Origin: Cercis canadensis
Lineage: Eukaryota > Streptophyta > Magnoliopsida > Fabales > Fabaceae
Direction of reading: 5' to 3'
Length of the DNA: 64,000 nucleotides
Assembly: GCA_003255065.1 (NCBI GenBank)
Contig: QAOA01000967.1
Coordinates: 1 to 64,000, forward strand
In this document: one piece after another, positions 36,482 through 46,759 of the stretch
Layout: each line of letters begins with the position of its first letter
How positions within the stretch are numbered: position 1 is the first letter of the stretch
Program-made: the position numbers and the translations under genes
Notes under the pieces: model-generated
Seen by the model: the letters and a program-made list of their open reading frames with translations, nothing else
Databases searched by the model: none
What the model was told of the DNA's origin: nothing

Positions 36482-39122
36482 CAGGGTTTTAAAAGTTGGA
36501 CCGGACCGGCTGGTTCAACCAGTCGGACTGTGACCCAGTTTGAATTTCGGTTTGGTTCAGGGGTCAAAACCGGTGGGGGGGGGTTAAACTTGTGCGAACC
36601 GTAAAAACCAGTGAACCGGTACCGGTTTTCAATAACCGGCCAGTTCACAAAACCATCTTATTTTTGAGATTTTCCCCAAAAACAGTGCTGTTTTGGTACC
36701 TGTTTCTAACACATTGAACTCCTTCCTCCCTCCCCTCGACCTTCTGCTTCTATTTTCCCAAAATCCATTATCAAATCCCTAGCCTAATCTCACAATCTCT
36801 CTCTCCCTTATTCCCTCTGCACCCAACGTTGGTGGCGTGATCCTCTTTCCGGTGCCAGGGAGGTGAGTTCATTGTATCTCCTTTGTTTTCTCGTTGTCAT
36901 TCTCTTTGACTCTCTCTGTTATATGTTTCTTCTCCTTGTTTGGAAGATTATCAGAGAATATATATCTAATTCAGAGGTATTGAATAGTTATTGCTGTGCT
37001 ACTATTTTTTTTTTATGGCTCATCATCTACTTTCAACTTTCAAGTATTATTGGTGGCAAGGCATTGCTGCGCTACTCTTTTTTTTCCTGACATTTTTGAA
37101 AATTTTCTTTTACCTTCACTTAATCCTCTATGTTTGGTACAAGAGCGGGGTGTTGATGCATCTGATCTGATCTCATTCTTGCTGGAGCTTAGTTTTCATG
37201 TCACAGGGGAGGTAAGACTAATTTTTGTTTCCTGGTGAGAATCGGCTGCATGAGAATTTGCATTATGGTATACTTCATTTCTTGCTGATGCATTTGTTAG
37301 ACTTTTGCTGTTTTTGTATAGTTATGTATCACTAAAACTGTAATTATACTTGATTTATATGTAATTTGAATGCAACATTGACCTTATGCTTCATGCTTTC
37401 TATCCATCAGGCGTATAATATAAACACATTGACTGATTTACAGAGGAGTGTCATTAAGGACCTTGCTTAGACTAGTCAAACTTCAACAGGTTATAATATT
37501 CTGTGCTATTTTGGGTAGACAGTGTAATGAGTTTCTTATCAGATGTTGCCTCTATATATTCATTCAATGCCATCTGCTTCTTTTCTTTTCTTTTGGATTC
37601 CAACTCTACAGGGCAGGAAAGAGAGTTGGTTTATACCTACTAAATTGGCTTCTAATCTTTCAGCAATATTTATTTAAAATCACCATTCATTAGTTTAGCT
37701 AATATTTTATTTATACCTACTAAATTGGCTACTAATCTTCAACAGGTCTTGAAACTTAAAATCACCATTCATTAGTTTAGCTAATATTTTATAATGTGTA
37801 CTTATGCATCCAGATGGCTCTTGGGGAATGGTCTATAGGTTGTTACTTTTCTTGTTATTGATTTTGTTCTAATTAAGAAGGCGAGATATTTTTTCTAGAA
37901 TATGTGTATATATAGGGATTTCTGTTGTATGGCTTGAGGAGACTTGGTTCCTTCATCATTGGCATTCCATACTTCCAAATGATAGAGTCTTCAATGGACT
38001 CACTCTCTGATATATTTCTATGTTTCTGTTCTCTTACCTGCTTGTTTACCTACAAAGAATATTAATATCTTCCCTTCAAAAAGGGTAGTGTTGCTTCTAT
38101 GTGAAATACTAGTAGTAGTTGGTGGGTCATTAAGAAGTTAATGATTGTCTGTAATCCATTGCATGATAACAATTAACAAGTGCTTTGTCATTATACATGG
38201 GCTTGCTTTTTTATGTGTAATCCCTTAAAGGTTTAGTTTGTGCTGTCTTTCAGTTTACTTTGTTTTTTAAGATAAGCTTTGCAGCAGCTAATAAGAAAGC
38301 TTGATATGTGGCTTTGTGAAATACAATAGGAAAATCTTGCTCTTACACAATACTGTGGAAAAACTATGTTGGCCTTTAATTGCTGGTTTTGCAATGTAAG
38401 TTTAACGTCAGAAAAATGTATTATGCAGAAGACAGCCTTTGAAAAGACGTACTGAACCATAGTGTATTGCAGTTGTCTCATCAAACTTAAGAATCAATGC
38501 CTTTTAGTCAGTATTTTTGAATTCTATTTTAATTTGTCTTTTGATAGCATGTCCCTGGTATTCACCAATTGAGTGTAAGATCTTACATGGTCTAGGATTC
38601 AAAGAAAAGCCTAAATTAACTCTTTAATGTACGATATTAGAGCTGGCTGCATGCTTATTTGATTTGATTTCATTGTTCTTTCTTTTTTAATTTTCAGAGA
38701 ATATGGCATCTTCTGAAAATATATGGACTTGGATTCAATTGGTATACTAGATGGAAGCTATGAAAGTGATCATGAGATTGATTTAAGTGAGGCACATGCT
38801 TGGTTCAATCAAGATCCTCTTGAATTTGAGAAGAATAAATGAGCTAATGTTTGTGTAATTGACTTATGTATTTAGTTTATGATTATGGGTGATAACTTGT
38901 GCATTTTACTTATTTATTTGGTTTTGATGGTTTTGAGACTATGTATTTGAATCTCAAAGTTTGAGATGATGATTTTGGGACTATATATTTGAATCAATGT
39001 TTTCTTTTTTTTGTAAATCTTTAAATTTAGGAAAAGCTTCGGTTAAACCAGTTCAACCAGCGGTCCAACCGGTCATCTTCTGCCACACCGGTTCGCTCAC
39101 CGATCCGGTTTTTAAAACATTA
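36482..39122. mobile_element. Large non-autonomous hAT element, 2.6 kb
   Basis: Target duplication CATACATG lies at 36474-36481 and 39123-39130. The left end is CAGGGTTTTAAAAGTTGGAC and the right end is the complement of TAATGTTTTAAAAACCGGAT. Subterminal DNA is rich in ACCGGTTC and GGTTCAACC words, as in several plant hAT families. Inside there is a CT-rich leader-like segment (36715-36862) with a donor at its end. Near 38730-38840 a frame reads DGSYESDHEIDLSEAHAWF and ends at a stop, which may be the last exon of a lost transposase. No hAT catalytic or dimerisation domain is readable. Confidence 0.8.
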
Positions 39123-39130
39123 CATACATG

Positions 39131-39704
39131 CTAAGTAGTCCCTGCCCCTGAATTGCAGATTTCAGTTATGTTACATTGGGAAATAACAACTCATTATGGT
39201 TTTTGGTCAAGCAGCAATTTGGTTCTATGACTGCAAAGCAGTCAACTTCTTGATCGCCTTGGTCTGTGTTTCTAAGCATTGTTGTAAGCCAGAAATCCAT
39301 GATCCATTAGTGCCATGAGGTATAAATCCAAGACTCTTTTAGAATTGATGTTTGATCAATTTTTGGTCACAAGGCATTTCCACTATTCCTGCCATCATGT
39401 AGGTATTAATTTCAAATTCTTGTTAGTAGTTTTCCTATACCTACGTTTAAAAGAAACTGGAGTTGATCCTGCAAATAATGTTGTCTACATCAATACATAT
39501 GAGAATATAATACATTTAATAGCTAACAATAAGTGAGGCATGAAAGTGGCTTTAAAAATACCAATTGATCATCAGTTAATTTGCAATGGACCTAATTAAT
39601 ATGCAGTATGCAGTATATTGGATAAGGAAGGGTTGAGAAGTTAGAGGGGAATGAGGAGAGGAAGAAGAGCAAGAAAGATAGAGAAAAAACTGAGAAGAGT
39701 AATC
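39131..39704. other. Intergenic DNA between two transposons
   Basis: No gene recognised. Purine-rich near 39630-39690 (GAGGAGAGGAAGAAGAGC), next to the LTR end. Confidence 0.4.
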
Positions 39705-40636
39705 TGTTGAGTAAAATTTAGAGTATGCAACTCTAAACTTACTAATATTGGACCCAAACAAGTAAACAAATTATTTGTATTATACCCACAATAAAAGACA
39801 CTACAACACTTTGCAAGGACCACTCACAATTTGAAGAGAAATACAACACTCAAAAGAAAGCTCACAACTCAAGACACCACTCTCATGTAAAGAGATGCCT
39901 CACTTTCTCTTACACACAAAACAAGCTTAGCTACTCCTATTTATAGGTGATGGAGGATGTGGGAACTACTAGCCTAGACACATGTAGAATAAGCTACAAA
40001 GTTCTAGAATAAACTACAACATATCTCAAGGTTTCTAGAACCTTCTAAACAGCTCCAGAGTCTTCGAGGATTGTCTAGTTCATTCATCCAGGTTCTAGGA
40101 TGCTCTGGAATCTTCTAGAAGCTTCTTCATCCTTCCAGCACCTTCTAGGATGTTCTAGAATTTTCCAGCACCTTCTAGCTCATGCTAGTTTACTCTAGAA
40201 CATTCTAGAGTCTTCTAGTCTACTCTAGTTATCTCTAAAATTTTTTAGAATGGAGAAGACAATGCTGCATACCTTCTTTAACATAATCTATATTCATTCA
40301 ATTTATATCCCCCCTGGTCCTTCTCTTAGACTTCTACATAGCCACAAATACAACAGTACAAAGAAACTACTTTGATACAAGTCCTAATAACCCAAGTGGT
40401 CCTATTGACATGCAAAAGTAAAGTTAAAAGGAAATAATGCTAATAACAACCAAAAATTCCAAAGACTAAGTGAAAATTCCAAAGACTAAGTGAAGTTACT
40501 TTTTTTTTGAAAAAAAAAAGTACTTATTTCAGGAAAAAAAAAATTAATAAAAGCTGAAACAAATAGGCCCATGTCAAGTTACACCCACACCAGCAAGAAC
40601 ATGGAAAAGTAACAAGAACGTGGCAGGTTCATGACA
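39705..40636 (-). mobile_element. 3' LTR of a Gypsy-type element with heat-shock-element array
   Basis: On the minus strand the candidate LTR begins TGTCATGAACC at 40636, just after a polypurine tract (GCTGGGGGAAGA), and ends near TTTTACTCAACA at 39705, giving TG...CA borders of about 932 bp. A TATA box (CCTATAAATAG, complement near 39950) precedes a leader-like region. Upstream of it lies a cluster of TTCTAGAA words at 40002-40009, 40033-40040, 40123-40130 and 40153-40160, with many partial ones up to 40254. TTCNNGAA is the core heat-shock factor site. No 5' LTR is present and the internal region is almost gone. The LTR borders are inferred. Confidence 0.65.
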
Positions 40637-40715
40637 TCTTCCCCCAGCCGGAAAAAGGTACTTGTCCTCAAGCAAAGCTATAGAGGGAAATCTGCAGAAA
40701 AATAATTGTTTATTC
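40637..40715 (-). pseudogene. Truncated retrotransposon pol 3' tail
   Basis: Immediately upstream of the polypurine tract, the minus strand reads LCLRTSTFFRLGED in one frame. This resembles the DLRTNPFxEGxxD-type end of plant Gypsy polyproteins. Only about 75 bp are left, after which the sequence is unrelated, so the element is truncated or recombined. Confidence 0.45.
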
Positions 40716-41400
40716 TCTTGATGTTGTATTTTTATCTGTTTTTTTCTTTTTTTAGTTGACATTTAAATAGTGGATCTTCCTTCATGTGCTATGTTTTCTT
40801 CCCAGGGTCCGTGTACTATTCCAAAGGTATTGTGGGATTGAATAATGTTATTTACGTACTACGAAATGCCATGTTGTAACACACTAATACAATTGATAAT
40901 TTGGTATGATACAATTTTTGCTTTAATGACTTGCTTAAGTTTTTCCTTTTGTATGTCTTGGATTCTGATACTTTAGTTAGTGTGGCACTATGAAGTAAGT
41001 GAAAAACAATTATGTTTGGGATTATCCTTTTCACTTAATATGTCAAATTCAAATGTAAAATTAGATTGCATTTGTTTTTCTTTTTTCGAGTTCTCATGAG
41101 TTCAATAATATATTTCAACTAACAGTATATCCCTAAAAATATCATTTACCTTCTGTAGGGAAAAGTTACTCCAATAATAGATGAAGTGACATTTAATGTA
41201 TCATCTAACTTCTGTGTAGATTTTCAAAGTGATGGAACAATGTATATTTTTGGGTCGCTCCATCTCAAATCAACAAGTTGCTCAAGATGTGGATGGAGCG
41301 ACTAAATAGTTTGCTTTTGCCTTTATGTTAAAAAACCAAAACATTGGTTCTAGTAAATAACTTCAAAATATTGATAGTTTGGTATTTTATGGTCTAAATA
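40716..41400. other. Intergenic DNA 3' of the terpene synthase locus
   Basis: AT-rich; no gene or repeat recognised. The C-terminal sequence of the terpene synthase extends out of frame down to about 41435. Confidence 0.4.
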
Positions 41401-43031
41401 TGATTATTAAGGTGAAGAAGCCATCTAATCATTTAAATTTAGCTGTTATCATCATACAGGGCCTGATCTTGAGACACACCCTTGGACTTACCACTACCAT
41501 AAAGCAAAGATTTGACATAGTCCTCAAACCTTGATGAGCTATTAATTGCTTTCGTAATCCTATATCAGAGGTATCAACCGAGCAATATTCACACACATTT
41601 TAGCAAAAGACGGCGGAAATGGGTTTGTTGGGGTTATCAGGCGATCTTTGTTGAGGCGTTTCCAAGCATCTGAAATCTTCTGATTTCCAAGCTGTACTGT
41701 CTGTTCAGCTGAAATTTCTGGGTAGTCCTTCATGTAGCACTTCAAATAGGACCCATCATTTACATCTTGGTTGTCATTCTGCATTAGTTGAAAGTTAAAA
41801 TTAAACAATGTATCCACAAAACTATAGATACCCTATCTTCTAATTTGGGATATTTAAAGTAGAGACAATACTTGTTTCCTAATTACGGGGGTGTTTGATC
41901 ATGCAAGTATTTTCACCACACCACGATATGTGAAATACTACAATATATTAAGATTTCAAGATCTTCACATTTTTTATGACAATTAAAAATAATTTTAAAT
42001 ATAGAAGACACTTAATCGTCAAAACTAATTCATAGGTATCATATATATTCTCATTATGATGCAAATATTTTAAATGTATACATCTAATACGTTAGAGTAT
42101 ATTATATAATGCTATAAAAGCGTCAAATATGTCAAATTATTTAATTTCCTATGTTCTAGAACTTGGGAATAATTTTTAAATTTTTTTTCTCTAAATTACC
42201 GTAATTGCTGCCAAATCATCATACAGGCGAAGGATAGTGGCTGTTGAATATATTAGGCTTGGAAACCCATCCATAAGAGACACGGTTTTCTTGTTAATAC
42301 CCTCACCCATGAGAAAGAATGCGTGCACAAGCAACAATTGCATCCCTGAGCTGGGAATCCCATTCTTTAAGTAGTCCTCAGCCTTTGGTAAGTGCCCAGA
42401 AGCAAACCATTTGGCTTCAACCAGGAAAGCATTGCACAGTGTCTTCCACTGTACCAAGAAAGATTAAAAATGTCAAATACCAGCTAGCCTGGGATACTTT
42501 TTTATCTCATACAAACACAATACACAAAATATGTTTTGAATTTCTACGAGATTTTACCGATTTAATTAAGATGTCTCCAGGGTTCCATCCATGTTTTTTT
42601 TGGACCTTGAGGGCAAACTCATTAGTAGTGTCATAAAGAGCCTTGAAAGAAGCTTTCGTGTAGTCTGGTAATTGCTCCATTGCTTCCAAGTCCCATCTGC
42701 ATCCAAAGATATTTTTCCTAATTGATAAGAGAAGTCTACATAAGCATAGTGTACATAATGAATGTTGATACCTGTTGATAGCATCTGTAAAGAGAGTGAG
42801 TTCATCAATGGTTCCATAAATATCAAAAATATCATCAATTATGTAAACAAGTGACCAAGGTTTTGTGAGCTCAATCCTTTCCTCCGAAAAGCATGGACCC
42901 GGGAGGCATGCCATTGTCCACATGTTCCATTTAATTGGTTTGTTTCTAGCAAACTTAAAGTCCTTGGCCAAACCTAGTTCTTTCCACCACCTACAGTTGA
43001 AATTATAGCAGTTTATGAAATAGAAAAAACT

Positions 43032-43310
43032 AAAATATATTTTTTGTCTTTGAATTATTTCTTAAATATTATTTTAATTATTAATTTATTTTTTGTATCA
43101 CTTTAACTCTCGAATAATCACTTTGCCCGCTAAATTAGTCATTCATAGCACTAAAAGTGATCACTTAAATGATTGTTTTGACAGACAAAATGATTGTTTT
43201 GACAGACAAAGTGATTACTCGAGAACTAAAATAATACAAAAAATAAATTAAAGATTAAAGTGACATTTGAAAAATAATTCAAAGTCAAAAAATGTATTCA
43301 ACTCAATAAA
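43032..43310. mobile_element. Foldback MITE in a terpene synthase intron
   Basis: Arms with TTTGAATTATTTCTTAAATA and AATTTATTTTTTGTAT on the left are complemented on the right (ATACAAAAAATAAATT, AAAAATAATTCAAAG). The loop holds a 20-bp tandem duplication, ATGATTGTTTTGACAGACAA, at about 43171-43210. Non-coding, about 280 bp, between exons 3 and 4 of the TPS locus. Confidence 0.7.
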
Positions 43311-44313
43311 CTTTTAGAAACCAAATATAATTTCCTTATGAGAAAACTCACCTAGAATATGCAGAAATTTCCTCCAATTGCAATGAACTCATGATATGGG
43401 TATCTAGTTTGGATAGCTCTTGTAAAGAACTTGTCCATCCTGAAGTTCGCAACTGTGGGCTTGTGGGCGTGAGTTTTGACAAATTTTTGTGGACAGGATA
43501 CTTCAGTGTGTTTGCAATTGCTTTGGCTTGAGGATGGTCATGAAATCTTGACATCCATGCATCAAGAAGCTGGCGGCTCAGGTTTCCAGCTTCATCAAGA
43601 CATTTTTCTCCTTCAATGCTTAATTGTGAGGCTTCAAACAAGTCAGTCAATCCCTCTATGTTTCCCCAAAATATCTGTTTGAGTTTTCCTTCATTGTCCA
43701 TGAAGTTGTCAAACACGTCTGAGATAGGCATTAATAGCCAGGTCCATGATCAGTACAGAGCAATTAATGAGATTGAAAGTGTTAGCTTATTGCCAGTTCG
43801 AAAAATCAAATTGCTTTTCCTGAATATCTAATAACAAAACAGCCATTCATCACTAAATTTTCTTCAAGTGTTAGGTGAAAAAACTTCGTAATTGATTTTA
43901 TCTACATAGAAATACTAGTTACACATTACATATAATCTCACACTAAACAATTTATCTCAGAAATTAAAAATAAAAATAAATGGATCCAACAAAATTCAAA
44001 TTATGCTAATTATACTAATTTAAAATAATATACATGGATCGTTCTCCTACCTCAAATATGCCTTCAAAATTCTTAAGACTTAAAAGCATGATAATTGATA
44101 AAAATGATACGACTTTAACTTGTGACCATCCTCATGGTCATGAAACAACTAATGGCATGTCCAAAGTTTGGCTAAATGACTTAGATAATGCATTTTTTCA
44201 ACTTATTTATCTCAATATCCTAATTTTGAATATTTTAATATTAATTTAAAACTTTATGATATAGTATGAAACTAAAACAGTATAAAAATGTGTAAGATAT
44301 GATTGTACCCAAT

Positions 44314-45117
44314 TGGACAATTAGAGTTATCAAGGCGGGCCAGCTGCCTTGACTTGCCTCAATTCGCAAGTAAACGGAGCAGGGTAGGTTGACCCGCCGT
44401 TTTGCAAACTGAGAACACCTCAACCCAATCCAACCCATTGGTAAGTTACAAGGCCAGCCCGCTAAAAATGGAAAAAAAAAAAAATGTGGCTCATACATTT
44501 TCCCCCTTCTCTTTCTAGTAGACCTTTCACTTTCTCTCTCATCTCCCCTCCCCATACGGCCATACCCCTTCTCGGCTTCTCCTCTCTTTCTTCTCACAAT
44601 CTTCATGGCCACCACCCCTTTACCCCTTTCATGTTCCAACAAGGCAACAACTACTCTCTCAATTTCCCTTCTTCACTTCACCTTCTCGGAAATCCCTTCT
44701 TCTCTGGCCTCAATTCCATCCTTAATCTTCCATTCTACCCCCAAATCATCCATCTATTACCATTATCTCCCCGCCAACCCTGCCAACTTAGTTAAATGCA
44801 AGGCAACCCAAGTTTCAGTTGCTGAAGAGAAAGAGAAAGAGAAAGGTCCCCTGCTGAAGGTGCTTACAGTGAAAGAGAAAGAGAAACAGTCAGAGAGTGA
44901 GTTGAGAGGCAGAGAATTGGAGAATTTTCCTTTAGTTTTTTTTTTTTTTTTTTAATAAATTTGATAATCTCATGGGTTAGTCTACCCCTACCTACCTCAA
45001 CCCACAGCCCAAACAGAGTAGTTTCATTCTAAACAAGCCACTAATACATAAACTCAACTTGTCCCATATACATGTCGGGACGGGCAGCTTGATAAGCTCC
45101 ACCTAAATTGACAACTC
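44314..45117 (+). mobile_element. hAT-like element carrying a transit-peptide-like exon
   Basis: TACCCAAT at 44306-44313 and again at 45118-45125 could be an 8-bp target duplication. Inverted ends are TAGAGTTATCAAGGCGGGCC on the left and the complement of GAGTTGTCAATTTAGGTGG on the right. They are offset by a few bases from the duplication, so the borders are approximate. Subterminal GGTTGACCCGCC and CCCACAGCCC words resemble other plant hAT ends. The interior from 44484 is CT-rich leader-like DNA followed by an ATG frame (next entry). It lies in the second TPS intron, on the opposite strand. Confidence 0.55.
44605..44955 (+). pseudogene. Captured gene fragment with plastid transit peptide
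   Basis: The frame opens MATTPLPLSCSNKATTTLSI and stays Ser/Thr/Pro-rich with few acids for about 65 residues. It then reads LVKCKATQVSVAEEKEKEKG. This is the usual pattern of a chloroplast transit peptide with a cleavage site near KCKA. A CT-rich 5'-leader-like stretch precedes it. The frame then becomes charged and low-complexity and runs into a T tract, so no mature domain follows. It reads as a 5' leader plus first exon of a nuclear gene for a plastid protein, carried inside a transposon. I cannot name the donor. Confidence 0.5.
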
Positions 45118-46742
45118 TACCCAATCCACACAAGTTTCCAAAAAAAAAAAAAAACCTAGCATGAGTAATTCTAAAATATTGGCTTTTCTTTAGATCCTTA
45201 AAGGGAGATTATTAAATTTTATTCTTGATCATCATGTGGACTCACATGTTAAGAAAGATCACCAGGTAAGGAATTAATGGCATTTAGTCACAAAGTGAAA
45301 TAATGTTGTACACTTAAAAGTGTAGAAGTATAAAGAATCTTACTTGTAAAACGAAATATTTAAGTGGGCAAGTGTGATGTAGTTGAAGTTTAAATGGGTT
45401 ATGTTAAATTTCAAATGTTATCATGTAGATATAATAAGGCCAAAAAAATGTATACAAAAAAGATGAGCATATAACAAACATAACTAAGTTACAAAATTGT
45501 CTCTTCCCTTTCTAGTTTCTGTTGTCATCATGTATCTTAGAAACTAATTTGGCAATACCGTGCTTCAAAGTTGTTGCCTGAATAGATAATCTAAAGTATT
45601 TCAAATATGGTTTTGTCTTCATTAACTTTTCTCCTTCGTCCTTCCTAACAGTCCTTCCTAACAATTGGGTTTCACATCCTTGCACAAATAGACCTATAGT
45701 GGCTTTTCAAAGGGAGAAAAGTTATTTGAAATAAAACATCCCTTGAAACATTTAACTTGAATTAAACTCATATTCTCTCTATTTTTAAAACTTAAAGAAA
45801 TCTCTCTTAGTATTCTAAAAAACACAACGTAAATTAGCTTAGTGAACATCTAGTGGATAAAACCTTATAATTTAATAGGTGCAGAGAAAACTCATTTAGG
45901 TGTTTTTACCCATTTTAGTAATGATTTCAGAATCTGAGTTACTCCTTCATATATTTGCATTACATTTGGTGCTTGTTTGGTGTTACACCAAACTTCTATG
46001 AGAAGTAACGTTGGAATTGATTTTTAGAGGAGTTGGGAGCAAAACCAAACATGCTAGAAGTAGATGACCTTATAACACAATGATTGCCTTCACAGAGAAA
46101 GACAAACTTACTCGCATGAACCCAATACCCTTCTTGTCTCAACAAATGAAACTGAAGTGCAACTTCAGAAAGCTCATGATCATTGTTGCCACAATAGCTT
46201 TGAGAGCCAAACATCAGTGGCTGCCTCTGCAGAACAGCATGAATCTCCTCTTCAAAGTGGTATTCAATCCCCAACCGTTGGATAGAATCAATTATAGATA
46301 AACCTTCAATAGCATTCTGCTTTACCTTGTTACCCAGGATGTGCTTAACTTCCTTCAATGCTTTTGCATGTTTGATATGAACATCATCGACGTCCTACAG
46401 AATCAATTAATAAGGTCAGCTACAAGAAGTCTGAAATTTTTGTATAAGAATAAGAGAGAGAGAGAGAGAGAGAGAGGCCCTTACGTTGTGGTTTCTATTT
46501 TGTTTTGAGACAATAGTAAAATAGATTTTATTTTGCGAACAATTATATCCATTTTTTGATAGAAACGTGGTTCTTCGCATAGAAGAGATCTTGGATGCAA
46601 AAACTGGTGACTGTTTGGTGGAAGAAATTGAAAGTAAAGGGTGACACGAAGCCATTGAAAGCAGAAAGTAATTAGAAGGGTTCTAGTAATAGAAAGCTCG
46701 AAGATGATGAAGAAATTCTAAAAATAGCAAGCTGTGTAACCC

Positions 46743-46754
46743 TATTTATAGAGT
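46743..46754 (-). promoter_or_regulatory. TATA box of the terpene synthase
   Basis: On the minus strand CTCTATAAATAGG lies about 90 bp upstream of the ATG at 46655, a normal distance for a plant promoter. Confidence 0.65.
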
Positions 46755-46759
46755 TTTGC

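Larger units (their letters stand above)
41560..46655 (-). pseudogene. TPS-g-type monoterpene/sesquiterpene synthase, probably inactive
   Basis: Seven exons on the minus strand join in phase: 46655-46485, 46394-46112, 43718-43352, 42990-42772, 42696-42558, 42448-42200 and 41778-41560, giving 548 codons before a stop. Exon 1 (MASCHPLLSISSTKQSPVF) looks like a plastid transit peptide. There is no RRx8W motif, as is usual for TPS-g (linalool, nerolidol or myrcene synthases). DDxxD is present (DDIFD, about 326-330). The second metal motif is weak: DDLAAITND at about 470-478 lacks the expected Ser/Thr and Glu. The last exon stops at IARLIPLI, where relatives continue YDY and about 25 more residues. 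A family-like end (SSSRFEDYVKSLLYG) follows in another frame. Seven exons is the usual count. A 2.4-kb intron holds a transposon. The stop plus frame break argue for a pseudogene; a truncated but expressed enzyme is possible. Confidence 0.8.
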
